DNA from: Pelagibius sp040217155
Lineage (GTDB): Bacteria > Pseudomonadota > Alphaproteobacteria > Kiloniellales > Kiloniellaceae
Length of the DNA stretch: 64,000 nucleotides
Direction: 5' to 3'
Assembly (NCBI GenBank): GCA_040217155.1
Contig: JAVJNS010000008.1
Location: forward strand, 1 to 64,000
Below are positions 1 through 8,926 of the stretch, one piece after another (position 1 is the stretch's first letter; the number at the start of each line of letters is the position of its first letter). The notes beneath the pieces were generated by a model. The model was not told the origin of the DNA and searched no databases. It saw only the letters and a program-made list of their open reading frames with translations. Position numbers and translations under genes: made by a program.

Positions 1-184
1 CTGGCGCAAAGCCGCCCGGCCCCCAAAGGCCCTGGCGGGTTTCCGAGCGGCGGGCGCCCGCGGCGTCGGCAGGCTTGCCCGATGCGCCGCATCGCCCGGG
101 GAACTTCAGGGGGCGCCTGCCTCCTGACGGATCGCCGCACCACTCGAAAACAGAATTGAGTCAAATTGGGCGCAAAGCGCTTTA
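1..184. mobile_element. Right-hand part of a MITE-like element (copy 1, cut by window start)
   Basis: This stretch aligns without gaps to 52430-52613, with 7 mismatches over 184 positions by eye. The other copy is complete and has perfect terminal inverted repeats. The end here (about 160-184) is a slightly degenerate version of the same terminus, reading inward from TAAAGCGCTTTGCGCCCAAT on the minus strand. There is no coding capacity and no transposase. The left end lies outside the window. The TA at the tip fits an IS630/Tc1-type target duplication, which is an inference. The element abuts the 3' end of the next gene and provides its stop codon. Confidence 0.85.
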
Positions 185-781
185 GCGACTGGCTTGCGGC
201 TCCACCAGCTCCGCGTCCGTTACCTCGGTCTCGCCCTCCTCTGACCGGTCTTCTTCGGCATCCTCGCCTTCGATCGGCAAAGGCATCTCGATGCCCTCGG
301 CGACGGCGTGCCCCCACTCGGCGATCAGCGCCTTTTGCCGGCGCACCAGGCTCATGACGCGGGTCTGCGTGGTCATACGGAAGTAGCTGCTGACCAAAGT
401 TGGCATGATGCCGAACATCACCCATCCCGTGACCGCCGATCCGTAGGCCACCACCCATACGAAGGGATCCGCGATCAGATCCATGGCCACCATGTGGCTC
501 TGCCCCCGCGTCCACAAGCTGATGATGGCCGGCAGGGTGCCGGCGATGTTCATAAGCCCGACAGTGATCGCCAGGGACTTCTCGCCCGAGCGGTCGATGA
601 TGTAAGCGACCGTGGTCGGTGCCATCATGGTGGCGACGACCAAGGTCGTCGGCAGCAGCAGCGCGGCAAAGGGAAACAGCAGAATCAGCACCAGGACTTT
701 CACCCAAGGCTTCGCCGCGCCGCGCCTTGCCGGAGTGTTTGCTCTTTTGCCGGCGGCTTTTTTTGCCTTTGCCCTCGCCAC
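182..781 (-). CDS. Conserved membrane protein of unknown function
   Basis: 199-residue protein with a basic Ala/Lys/Arg-rich N-terminus (residues 1-24), about three hydrophobic segments (roughly 27-52, 68-90 and 103-130), then a basic stretch and a very acidic Glu/Asp-rich C-terminal tail (about 165-195). No enzymatic motif is recognised. It lies 17 bp downstream of the pseudokinase-like gene on the same strand, so the two are probably co-transcribed and may act together at the inner membrane. Its TAA stop falls inside the terminal repeat of the adjacent MITE-like element, so the present C-terminus may have been set by that insertion. Confidence 0.75.
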   Translation of the reverse strand: MARAKAKKAAGKRANTPARRGAAKPWVKVLVLILLFPFAALLLPTTLVVATMMAPTTVAYIIDRSGEKSLAITVGLMNIAGTLPAIISLWTRGQSHMVAMDLIADPFVWVVAYGSAVTGWVMFGIMPTLVSSYFRMTTQTRVMSLVRRQKALIAEWGHAVAEGIEMPLPIEGEDAEEDRSEEGETEVTDAELVEPQASR

Positions 782-798
782 TTTCCGCCCCTTCGCGC

Positions 799-2832
799 TT
801 ACAACACAGAGGTCAGGGTGATGAGCATGACCGCGACCGCAGCAATCACCGAAGAGGCGATACTTGAGGCTTCGCGGGCACTGGCCCGGACGATGGCGGG
901 CTTGGTCAGGCCGCCGTTGCGCAACCAGTTCATTTGCTCCACCAAAGAAGCGAACTCCACCTTGGCGCGGCGGAACCCCTCCTCATCGGCTTCCTGACGA
1001 CTGCGGTTGTCTATGACGGCGAGCAATGAGGCGATACCGCCCCGGGCAGCCAGTTCCTGCAACACCGCCGTCACCTGCTCGCGGCGGCTGCGGTTCTTGT
1101 AGGTTTGGACGGTCGGCTTCAGCATCTCGGCGCACCAGCCTGCCAGATGCGGCAGGTGATCCGGGCCTGCCTCGTGTTGTACTTCGGCGAGCAGCCTGAC
1201 CACACCCAGGTTGAAGACCGATGCGTCCTCCTCGTGCGACAGTTCCTCATAGGAACGTTCCGGCGCCGATTTCATGCGGGCAGAGACGAAACCAGCGATA
1301 TGCCAGTCGACCGGAAGTCGCTCGGTCTTGCCTTCGCGGGCAAGGCGTTCAAAGGCCGGCAGCAGATCGGACAACTCAGCGACATAGTCATTGCGCAGCA
1401 GCGGGCTCTGACAGGGCCAGCCTGGGTTGAGGGAGTAGACGGCTCGTTCCGGTCCGTGGCCAATGCGCACCTTGGTCATATGCAGCAGAACCAGATCGTA
1501 GGTGCGCGCGAAGGCGAGTAGGTCCGAACGGACATTCTCCTGCGATTCGATCCAGGTCTGTGGCAGCTTGTGCATCATGAGTTCGGCAAATTCTTGGCGC
1601 CGATTCTCATCGTTGTAGTTCACGGCGAAGGCCGTCGCCAATCCTTGGATTCGGGCCGCCACCTGTTTGTAGCGGAGCGGCGCCAGACTATCCAAGGCAA
1701 TGAGAACGCGTGACAACATGCGGTCTTCCACGGACGACGCACCGCCAGCGCCGGAACCAGCCACCGACTGTGTCGCCGCCGCGACCGCCTTGGCGCGCGT
1801 ATCGTCGGAAAGCGAGCGCCGGATCCAGCGCTCCAGCTCATTGTCCTTGATCACTTGGAGGCCTGCCGGCCAATTGCTCCCCAAGGCGTGGGAAAGCGCC
1901 GGTGTGTTGGTATAGTCGATACCGTCGAAGGGAAACGGCCGCGCCGCCCGGGGCGGCAGCAAAGCCTGCTTTGGGCTGAGATGCCTGCCGTTGACCCAAA
2001 GCAGAACGTCGTCATGACTCCAGCGCTCCTGCGGGTCGTCGCACAACAGGCCGCGCAGGATCTCCACCATCGGCAGCGACAGGCGGGTCTCGCCGACCAG
2101 AGCCGCATACGATCCCCTGCTGATCTTGGCTTCGACGATCTCCTGCTCACTGAGGTTCGGCACCGGATTGCCGCCGCAGAGCAGCACCAGGAGCAGGACA
2201 CCCAGCGCGTAGTAGTCGTCGGCGGGCAAACCGTGGCCGCGGCCCTCGGGCATCGCCATGGCGCTGTCGATCGGCTCGTAAATTGACGGCTGTGCCATGG
2301 CCGGGGGCCCTGAGAAGCACTCGCCGAGCACGACCTCCTCGCGTGAAGCGTCGGCGAAAAACAGGTTGTCGGCACGAATGGCGCGATGGGTCAGCAGGCG
2401 TCCGCCGAGTTCCTTGAACATCGGCAGCAGCGGACTCATCACCGTACGCACGACGCGGTCCTCGCGCCACGGCTCGATCGTCGCGCCGGGCGCCGGCAAA
2501 ACGCGTTCGCCGCCGGGTTGATTGATGACGACGACGAAGCGGCGCGCCTGGGACGGCGGCCAGTAGACGACGCCCCAGCGCAAGGGCGCCGTCATCGGCA
2601 GCCGGCTGAAGCGGGAGAACTGGCTGAGCACGTCAGTTCTTGGAGCGACATCGGTGCGGCAGACAAGCGCGTAGAGAGTTTTAGGGGCGCCGCGTTCGTC
2701 GGTTGTGGCGTAGGCCTTCACGCCGCCCGGCGCATCGAGTGCGGGAAGCGGCTCCTCAGGATGGATACGGTAGCGCTCGGCCAACTTAACCACACCGGAG
2801 TCCAGATTTGTCGACTGCGTCTGACTGCTCAT
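799..2832 (-). CDS. Membrane-anchored protein kinase-like (pseudokinase) protein
   Basis: About 677 residues from the ATG at 2832. A GTG at 2886 would add 18 residues and has an AGG 11 bases upstream, so the start is uncertain. The first ~280 residues keep the shape of a Ser/Thr kinase C-lobe: a catalytic-loop equivalent reading HRAIRADNLFF, a helix F-like D-x-Y-x-L-G-V-L-L segment (ADDYYALGVLLLVLL) and a subdomain XI-like LLCDDPQERWSHDDVL. The HRD aspartate is Ala and DFG is replaced by GEC, so phosphotransfer is unlikely. A long helical region follows. The last ~20 residues are hydrophobic, giving a tail-anchored inner-membrane protein with a cytoplasmic head. It precedes the membrane protein gene at 182-781. 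Function unknown; a scaffolding or signalling role is an inference. Confidence 0.8.
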   Translation of the reverse strand: MSSQTQSTNLDSGVVKLAERYRIHPEEPLPALDAPGGVKAYATTDERGAPKTLYALVCRTDVAPRTDVLSQFSRFSRLPMTAPLRWGVVYWPPSQARRFVVVINQPGGERVLPAPGATIEPWREDRVVRTVMSPLLPMFKELGGRLLTHRAIRADNLFFADASREEVVLGECFSGPPAMAQPSIYEPIDSAMAMPEGRGHGLPADDYYALGVLLLVLLCGGNPVPNLSEQEIVEAKISRGSYAALVGETRLSLPMVEILRGLLCDDPQERWSHDDVLLWVNGRHLSPKQALLPPRAARPFPFDGIDYTNTPALSHALGSNWPAGLQVIKDNELERWIRRSLSDDTRAKAVAAATQSVAGSGAGGASSVEDRMLSRVLIALDSLAPLRYKQVAARIQGLATAFAVNYNDENRRQEFAELMMHKLPQTWIESQENVRSDLLAFARTYDLVLLHMTKVRIGHGPERAVYSLNPGWPCQSPLLRNDYVAELSDLLPAFERLAREGKTERLPVDWHIAGFVSARMKSAPERSYEELSHEEDASVFNLGVVRLLAEVQHEAGPDHLPHLAGWCAEMLKPTVQTYKNRSRREQVTAVLQELAARGGIASLLAVIDNRSRQEADEEGFRRAKVEFASLVEQMNWLRNGGLTKPAIVRASAREASSIASSVIAAVAVMLITLTSVL

Positions 2833-3008
2833 GGCCGTTTCTGCTGAAGTAGCTTCCCCAGGGCGGCAAATCGGCCCGCCCGGCACGCGTCAACTTACCT
2901 GCAATAAGGCAAACAGTTCGTTAAGGAAGCCGTCTCTCCGGCGCAGATTTCCGCGCTTTTTTCAACACAGAGAACGCGAAAAATCCGCCGGCGACGGTGC
3001 AGTGCCGG

Positions 3009-4301
3009 TCAGTCGGCGAAGGGATCGCGCACCAGGATGGTGTCATCACGTTCTGGCGAGGTGGAGAGCAGCGCCACCGGCACGTCGATCAGTTCCTCAA
3101 GACGGCGGATGTACTTCACCGCCTGGGCCGGCAGATCGGCCCAGGAGCGTGCGCCCATGGTGCTCTCCTGCCAACCGGGCAGGGATTCATACACCGGCTG
3201 CGCCTTGGCCTGGCGGGACGGCTGGGCCGGCAGGTAGTCGCGTTTTTCACCGTCGATCTCGTAACCGACACAGATCTTGATCTCGTCGAAGCCGTCGAGC
3301 ACGTCGAGCTTGGTCAAGGCGATGCCATTGATGCCGGCAACCTTGGCGGCCTGACGCACCATCACCGCGTCGAACCATCCGCAGCGCCGCTTGCGCCCGG
3401 TTACAACACCAAATTCGCGACCGCGTGAGCCCAGCAGTTCGCCGGTCTCGTCGGTCAGTTCGGTCGGGAAAGGCCCGCTGCCGACACGGGTGGTGTAGGC
3501 CTTGGTAATGCCGAGGACGAAATCCAGGGTGGCCGGCCCCACGCCGGAGCCGGCGGCCGCGCTGCCGCCCACGGTGTTGGATGACGTGACGAAAGGGTAG
3601 GTGCCGTGATCGACATCCAGCATGACGCCCTGCGCGCCCTCGAAAAGGATCCGTCGGCCGGCGCGGCGCGCCGCGTCGAGCGACTGCCAGACGCGATCGG
3701 CAAAAGGCAGAATGCGCGGCGCCAGGGCAAGCAGGTTGTCGACGATTTCGTCGGCGGTGAACTCCGGCTGTCCGAGACCGCGCAACAAGGCGTTGTTGTG
3801 CACCAGCAGGCCCTCGACCCGCTGGCGCAGGAGTTGCGGGTCGGCCAGGTCGCAGAGCCTGACTGCGCGGCGTCCGACCTTGTCTTCATAGGCCGGCCCA
3901 ATGCCGCGGCCGGTGGTGCCGATCTTACCGTCGCCTTTGGCCGCCTCGCGGGCGCGGTCCACCGCGCCATGCATCGGCAGGATCAGGGCCACGCCCTCGG
4001 CGATGCGCAGACGCTCCGGCGTCACGTCGACGCCTTGGGCGCGAATGCGGTCGATCTCCTCGATCAGGGCCCAGGGGTCAACCACCACCCCGTTGCCGAT
4101 GACCGAGAGTTTGTTGGTGCGCACCACGCCGGAGGGCAGCAGCGACAGCTTGAAGACTTCGCCGCCGATGACCAGAGTATGGCCGGCATTGTGGCCGCCT
4201 TGAAAGCGCACCACCACATCGGCGCGCTCGGAAAGCCAGTCGACAATCTTACCCTTGCCCTCGTCCCCCCACTGGGACCCGACGACGACCACATTAGCCA
4301 T
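3009..4301 (-). CDS. purA: Adenylosuccinate synthetase
   Basis: 430 residues, the usual length. The enzyme joins IMP and aspartate using GTP, the first committed step to AMP, in the cytoplasm. Visible signatures are the N-terminal P-loop-like GDEGKGK (about 12-18), GGHNAGHT (about 40), IGTTGRGIGPAYEDK, FEGAQGVMLDVDHGTYPFVT and the C-terminal GRKRRCGWFD. It starts 6 bp after the hisZ stop on the same strand, the hisZ-purA pairing common in Alphaproteobacteria, so the two are probably one transcript linking purine and histidine metabolism. Confidence 0.98.
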   Translation of the reverse strand: MANVVVVGSQWGDEGKGKIVDWLSERADVVVRFQGGHNAGHTLVIGGEVFKLSLLPSGVVRTNKLSVIGNGVVVDPWALIEEIDRIRAQGVDVTPERLRIAEGVALILPMHGAVDRAREAAKGDGKIGTTGRGIGPAYEDKVGRRAVRLCDLADPQLLRQRVEGLLVHNNALLRGLGQPEFTADEIVDNLLALAPRILPFADRVWQSLDAARRAGRRILFEGAQGVMLDVDHGTYPFVTSSNTVGGSAAAGSGVGPATLDFVLGITKAYTTRVGSGPFPTELTDETGELLGSRGREFGVVTGRKRRCGWFDAVMVRQAAKVAGINGIALTKLDVLDGFDEIKICVGYEIDGEKRDYLPAQPSRQAKAQPVYESLPGWQESTMGARSWADLPAQAVKYIRRLEELIDVPVALLSTSPERDDTILVRDPFAD

Positions 4302-4307
4302 GATGGA

Positions 4308-5462
4308 TCAGTCCTTTATCTCGAGTGTCTCGCCGTCTTGAAACAGGTGACCGCAGCCCAGGCGGCGGGCCTCGGCCCGCGGATCGGCGACTCCCGTGAG
4401 GCCGGCCAGGGTGGTCCAGCCTTCGCCGCGCAGACGCCTTGCCGCCTCGGGATCGCTGCCCAGCGGCAGGAAAATGCGCCGCGCCGGCGCCGGCGCCGGC
4501 AGGGCACGCAACACCGTATCCATAAAGAGGGTAAAGCCGGTCGACGACTGCTGTTCAGCGTCGGCGCCCGTAGCCGCGTAGCGTCCGCCGCGGCCGAGTT
4601 CGCCGCGCACGCCCTTGGCGAAGAGAATGAAGCTGATGCCGGTCTGGTATTCGAAACCGCGGTGCTCCACCGGGTCGACGGTGAGCCGCGCCTGCGGGGC
4701 CGAACGCCGGATCAGCGCAACGACCTCGGCGAGGCGCTGCACCTCGGCGGCCGCGACGGGCGGCAACGATAGCGCGGTCAGCGCCGCCAGCGCCTTGTCC
4801 GCCGGTCCCGCCGCCCGCAACAGCTCCTGAAACAGGCCGGCCTGGCCGCCGGCCAGGCCCTTCACCGCCGCCGCGTCCTTGCGGTCGAGCGCCAGACGCA
4901 AGTCGGCGACTCGGTCGCCGGACAGGCCGAGGTCGCCGGCCAGCGCACCGACCAGGGGCGGCAGGTTGAGGTCAATGGAAAGTCCGACCACGCCGACGGC
5001 ACCCAGCGCCTCGATGGCCAGCAGCACGACCTCCGCGTCGCCGGTTTCATCGGCGGCGCCGATCAGCTCGACGCCGGCCTGGGCAAACTGCCGCTCGGGG
5101 CGCAGCTGGCTGCCGCGCACCTGCAGCACCTGACCGCCGTAGCAGAGTCGCAGGGGCCGCGGCGCATTCTTCAGACGCGTCGTGGCAATGCGCGCCACCT
5201 GCGGAGTCATGTCGGCGCGAAGGCCCATCATGCGCTGGCTGACCGGATCCATGAGCCGGAAGGTCTGCCCGGCCACGGCGGTCCCGGTGCCGGCCAGCAG
5301 CGCCTCTTCGAACTCCAGCAGCGGCGGTTTCACCCGGTCGTAGCCCTGCGCCTGGAAAGAGGCGATGAGGCGCTCCACGACCGCCGACTCATGCGCGGCG
5401 AGCGGCGGCAGCACGTCTTCCAGGCCGGCCGGTAAAAGGCCCTTTTCGGCGTGATTGGTCAT
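4308..5462 (-). CDS. hisZ: ATP phosphoribosyltransferase regulatory subunit
   Basis: 384 residues, a histidyl-tRNA synthetase paralogue that forms the regulatory subunit with short-form HisG in the first step of histidine synthesis. Class II synthetase-like pieces are visible: RADMTPQVARIATTRL (motif 2 region), an LRPERQFAQAGVELIG segment and a C-terminal GGRYAATGAD glycine-rich motif. There is no anticodon-binding domain, and the length fits HisZ rather than HisS. hisG is not in the window. The gene directly precedes purA. Confidence 0.92.
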   Translation of the reverse strand: MTNHAEKGLLPAGLEDVLPPLAAHESAVVERLIASFQAQGYDRVKPPLLEFEEALLAGTGTAVAGQTFRLMDPVSQRMMGLRADMTPQVARIATTRLKNAPRPLRLCYGGQVLQVRGSQLRPERQFAQAGVELIGAADETGDAEVVLLAIEALGAVGVVGLSIDLNLPPLVGALAGDLGLSGDRVADLRLALDRKDAAAVKGLAGGQAGLFQELLRAAGPADKALAALTALSLPPVAAAEVQRLAEVVALIRRSAPQARLTVDPVEHRGFEYQTGISFILFAKGVRGELGRGGRYAATGADAEQQSSTGFTLFMDTVLRALPAPAPARRIFLPLGSDPEAARRLRGEGWTTLAGLTGVADPRAEARRLGCGHLFQDGETLEIKD

Positions 5463-5781
5463 GTCAGCACGGCGGTGGGGGAAAGCGGTCCGGTTCCATG
5501 GGCGAGCACGGAAGCGGTTGCGCCCCTGGCCGCACGACCCTCCCCTGGTCCGAGGCTGTGGTCCGGGGCTGTGGTCCGGGGCTGTGGTCGGGGCGGGCCC
5601 CGCTTCGGCTCTCTGTTACCAGCCCCGATCCCCGCGGGCAAACAGAAATCCGCCCCGCGCGCCGGGCCTTCAATGGGAAACCAAGGAAAATCAAACTCTT
5701 GAAGCTGGTTGCCCAGCGCGCGCCCGTGTAGACTTGCGGCCGACAGGCCCCGCTTTCTTCGAGACCACCATCCAGCCGCTC
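5463..5781. other. Intergenic region between hisZ and the PqiA-like gene
   Basis: 319 bp separating two divergent genes. It holds a three-copy 13-bp tandem repeat (listed separately), then a relatively A-rich stretch around 5680-5700. No convincing -10/-35 pair or RNA gene was identified. Confidence 0.5.
5554..5592. repeat. Three tandem copies of a 13-bp unit
   Basis: The unit GGCTGTGGTCCGG occurs at 5554-5566 and 5567-5579, with a one-base variant at 5580-5592, about 90 bp upstream of the hisZ start. It could be simple slippage or a protein-binding array; nothing in the sequence decides. Confidence 0.85.
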
Positions 5782-6318
5782 GTGAGCTTCAAGATCCTCC
5801 GCCTCTCCGCCCCCGGCACTCTGGCCGCCGAAAGCCACGGTCTCGACCGTTTCCTTGGCTTGCTCTTGCTGAGCGCCGCCGCAGCGCTGCTGGCCGGCTG
5901 GCTGCTGCCGGTGATGACGGTCCGCACGCTGCTGGTGTTTTACGACGAAGTGTCGATCCTCACCGGCGCGTACCGCCTGCTGGCAAGCGGCGACGTCCTG
6001 CTGTTCATCCTCATTGCGCTTTTCACCGTGGTGCTGCCGGTCGGCAAGCTGGTCTTCGCCTGGCTGGCCTGGAGCCGCCTGCGCGTCGACGACCCGCGGG
6101 TGCGCCGCCTGCTGCATTGGATCGAAACCATCGGCCGCTGGTCGATGCTCGACGTCTTCGTCATCGCCATCCTGGTGGTGGTGATCAAGCTGTCGCTGGT
6201 CTCCGACGTCGAGATCCACGCCGGCCTCTACGTCTTCGTCCTCGCGGTGATCCTCTCGATGATCGCGGTGCGCCGCATCGCGGTACTGGCGCATCGCAAG
6301 CTGGAAGCTGCGGGTTAG
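5782..6318 (+). CDS. PqiA-like (paraquat-inducible protein A domain) membrane protein
   Basis: About 178 residues from the GTG at 5782. The frame is open further upstream, but that part reads like non-coding GC-rich sequence, and no clear ribosome site marks the start. Four hydrophobic segments are visible (starting near LGLLLLSAAAALLAGWLLPV, LFILIALFTVVLPVGKLVF, MLDVFVIAILVVVIKLSLV and LYVFVLAVILSMIAV). The PVGKL and WSMLDVFVIA motifs are typical of the PqiA family, inner-membrane proteins linked to intermembrane lipid transport. This is a single-domain version without PqiB or PqiC neighbours. It is convergent with the FG-GAP gene, overlapping it by 4 bp. Confidence 0.75.
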   Translation: MSFKILRLSAPGTLAAESHGLDRFLGLLLLSAAAALLAGWLLPVMTVRTLLVFYDEVSILTGAYRLLASGDVLLFILIALFTVVLPVGKLVFAWLAWSRLRVDDPRVRRLLHWIETIGRWSMLDVFVIAILVVVIKLSLVSDVEIHAGLYVFVLAVILSMIAVRRIAVLAHRKLEAAG

Positions 6319-7295
6319 CGGTACAGCCGCACTTCCAGGCCGTCGTCGAGCTGGAAGATCACCTCGTCCATGCCGTTGCCGTCGAGGTCCTGCAGGCGGA
6401 AGTCGCCGATGATCTGCGCGTCATAGAGGCCGCGCCCGAGCAGCTTGATCTCGCCGTCCTTGTAGCGCAGCACGCGCAGCGACCGCCGCCGCGCCGAGGG
6501 CAGGAAGATCTCCGGCAGGCCGTCCTCGTCGAAGTCGAGAATGGCGGCGAGGCCCAGTTCGCGCGAGCCGATCAGGTGATTGGAAACACCGGCCCAGGAG
6601 GCCTCCTCCACCAGCGCCCCATCCAGCAGCGAGACGATGCGCAGGATGCCGCCGATGTGCGGCGTTTCCACATAGGCCACCTCGGTGACGCCGTCGCCGT
6701 CGAAGTCCGCCGCGCCGATGGGATTGAGCCAGCGGCGCGCTGGCAGGTGCTTTGGCCCCTCGGCAACGAGACGCAGTTCGTCGCCGGCCAGGCCGTAGGC
6801 AGTGAGCACGGCGCCGCGGTCGAGCGAGGAGCGCACCACCAGAATCTCGGCCTCGCCGTCGCGGTCGAGATCGGCGAGCCGCGGCTGAAGATCCTCGAAG
6901 ACTTGGGTCTCGGGCAACAGGAGGCGCCGCTCGCCGCCGTCCCTGAGGCGCACCAGCAGGCCGCCGGCCTCCACGGCGTCACCGAGCACGCCATGGTCGT
7001 AGCGCTCGGTCGGCGCGATCAGCCAGGCCTCGGCGATACGCCCGCCGCCGCCTCTGGGAGCGAGGGCGGGCTGGCCGTCCGGCAGGGCGTCTTGTGGGCG
7101 CGATACCGGGCGCACTTGCACCGTCATCTGGGAAGAAGGCTCGGCGAAGAAGGGCCGGAAGCCCAGGGACTCCAGGCTCTGCGCCGCCGCGCCGCCCGGC
7201 GCGGCCATGGCAACGGCGGCGGCCAGCACCGCGACGGCGTTCAGGCGCCGGCTAGAACCGCAGCGCTTCGGCCTGTTTGGTATGCGGCAGGGCAC
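6315..7295 (-). CDS. Exported FG-GAP/VCBS repeat protein
   Basis: About 326 residues from a GTG at 7295, which overlaps the end of serA by 44 bp. Other candidates are an ATG at 7319 and a GTG at 7229. The signal peptide core LNAVAVLAAAVAMAAPGG followed by AAAQS is clear, and the start at 7295 gives it a basic n-region. The mature protein carries several calcium-binding-like FG-GAP/VCBS loops: DLDRDGEAEILVV, DFDGDGVTEVAYV, DFDEDGLPEIFLP and DLDGNGMDEVIFQ. It is therefore likely a periplasmic or exported beta-propeller. Its role and its link to serine synthesis are unknown; the position suggests co-transcription with serA. Confidence 0.75.
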   Translation of the reverse strand: MPCRIPNRPKRCGSSRRLNAVAVLAAAVAMAAPGGAAAQSLESLGFRPFFAEPSSQMTVQVRPVSRPQDALPDGQPALAPRGGGGRIAEAWLIAPTERYDHGVLGDAVEAGGLLVRLRDGGERRLLLPETQVFEDLQPRLADLDRDGEAEILVVRSSLDRGAVLTAYGLAGDELRLVAEGPKHLPARRWLNPIGAADFDGDGVTEVAYVETPHIGGILRIVSLLDGALVEEASWAGVSNHLIGSRELGLAAILDFDEDGLPEIFLPSARRRSLRVLRYKDGEIKLLGRGLYDAQIIGDFRLQDLDGNGMDEVIFQLDDGLEVRLYR

Positions 7296-8829
7296 GCACC
7301 TTTTCCAAGGTCTTGGCATCGATCGGCGCGTCCAGTTCCAGCAGGGAGATGGCGTCCTGTCCCTGCGCCGCGCGGCCCAGGTGAAAGGTGGCGATGTTGA
7401 CGCCGGCATCGCCCAGGGTGGTGCCCAGGGCGCCGATGAAACCCGGCTTATCCTCGTTGGTAATGTAGAGCATATGCGGCGTCAGGGCAGCCTCCACGGC
7501 GATACCCTTGATATCGACCACGCGCGGCTTGGTGCCGCCGAAGAGCGTACCGGCGACAGAGCGCTCGCCGCGTTCGGTGGTGACGGTCAGGCGGATCAGC
7601 GTCTGGTAGTCGCAGTCGCGCTCGTGCTTCACCTCGGCGACGTCGATGTCGCGCTCACGGGCGACGATCGGCGCGTTGACCATGTTCACGGTATCGAGCA
7701 TCGGCGTCAGCAGGCCGCAGAGCGCCACCTGGGTCAGCGGCCGGGTGTTGAGGTCGGCGACGTGGCCTTCGTATTCGATGGTGATCGACTCGAGCCCGGT
7801 ATGGGTCAACTGCCCGGCGAAACTGCCGAGCTGTTCGGCCAGCTGCATGTAGGGTTTGAGGCGCTTGGCTTCTTCGGCCGACAGCGACGGCATGTTGAGC
7901 GCGTTGGAAATCGCCCCGGTCACCAGGTAGTCGGACATCTGCTCGGCGATCTGCAGCGCCACCTTCTCCTGCGCCTCCGCCGTCGAGGCGCCGAGGTGCG
8001 GCGTCGCCACCACCTGGTCCAGGCCGAAGAGCACGTTCTCCTTGGCCGGCTCCACGGCGAAGACGTCCAGTGCCGCGCCGGCCACATGTCCCGAGTCGAT
8101 CGCCGCTTTCAGGTCTTCCTCAACGACCAGACCGCCGCGCGCGCAGTTCACGATGCGCACGCCCGGCCTGGTCTTGGCAAGCGCTTCGGCGTCGATCATG
8201 CCGCGGGTCTGGTCGGTCATCGGCACGTGCAGGGTGATGACGTCGGCGCGCGCCAGCAGGGCGTCCAGTTCCACTTTCTCCACGTCGAGGTCGCTGGCGC
8301 GATCCGGCGAGAGGAAGGGGTCGTAGGCGATGACCCGCATGCGCAGGCCCTGGGCGCGGTCGGCGACGATGGCGCCGATGTTGCCGCAGCCGATGACGCC
8401 CAGTGTCTTGCCGGTCAACTCGGTGCCCATGAACCGCGACTTCTCCCACTTGCCGCCCTGGGTCGAGCGGTCGGCGGCCGGGATCTGGCGGGCCAGGGAG
8501 AGGATCATGGCGATGGTGTGCTCGGCGGTGGTGATGGAGTTGCCGTCGGGGGTGTTCATCACCACGATGCCGCGCCCGGTGGCCGCCGGAATGTCGACGT
8601 TGTCGACGCCGATGCCGGCGCGGCCGACCACTTTCAGGTTCTCCGCGGCGGCGATGATCTCCGCCGTCACCTTGGTCGCCGAGCGGATCGCCAGGCCGTC
8701 GTAGCCGCCGATGCAGGCCTGCAGCTCTTGCGGCGTCATGCCGGTCTTCACGTCGACTTCGACTCCGCGCTCGCGGAAAATCGCCGCCGCGCGCGCGCTC
8801 AACTCGTCCGAAATCAATACCTTGGGCAT
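7252..8829 (-). CDS. serA: D-3-phosphoglycerate dehydrogenase
   Basis: 525 residues, the long form. It oxidises 3-phosphoglycerate with NAD, the first step of serine synthesis. The Rossmann motif GVIGCGNIGAIVADRA, the catalytic Arg in NCARGG, the Glu in ALDVFAVEPA and the His in TPHLGAST are all present. An intermediate domain follows and then a C-terminal ACT domain (MLYITNEDKPGFIGALGT), the usual site of serine feedback control. It lies about 100 bp downstream of serC on the same strand. Confidence 0.97.
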   Translation of the reverse strand: MPKVLISDELSARAAAIFRERGVEVDVKTGMTPQELQACIGGYDGLAIRSATKVTAEIIAAAENLKVVGRAGIGVDNVDIPAATGRGIVVMNTPDGNSITTAEHTIAMILSLARQIPAADRSTQGGKWEKSRFMGTELTGKTLGVIGCGNIGAIVADRAQGLRMRVIAYDPFLSPDRASDLDVEKVELDALLARADVITLHVPMTDQTRGMIDAEALAKTRPGVRIVNCARGGLVVEEDLKAAIDSGHVAGAALDVFAVEPAKENVLFGLDQVVATPHLGASTAEAQEKVALQIAEQMSDYLVTGAISNALNMPSLSAEEAKRLKPYMQLAEQLGSFAGQLTHTGLESITIEYEGHVADLNTRPLTQVALCGLLTPMLDTVNMVNAPIVARERDIDVAEVKHERDCDYQTLIRLTVTTERGERSVAGTLFGGTKPRVVDIKGIAVEAALTPHMLYITNEDKPGFIGALGTTLGDAGVNIATFHLGRAAQGQDAISLLELDAPIDAKTLEKVRALPHTKQAEALRF

Positions 8830-8926
8830 AGCTGTCTGAACCTCTCCTCGCGGCGCGCCGATTTTCCCAGTTTCGTTCCCGGGGCGCGCGCCTGCCGTGC
8901 TTCACGTTTTCAACAACTGGGGCCGG

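Noticed and set aside
799..2886. Active Ser/Thr protein kinase
   Set aside because: The fold resembles a kinase, but the HRD Asp and DFG Asp equivalents are missing.
5464..6294. Minus-strand frame opposite the PqiA-like gene
   Set aside because: The plus-strand protein has clear membrane helices and family motifs, while this frame is a Gln/Asp/His-rich shadow.
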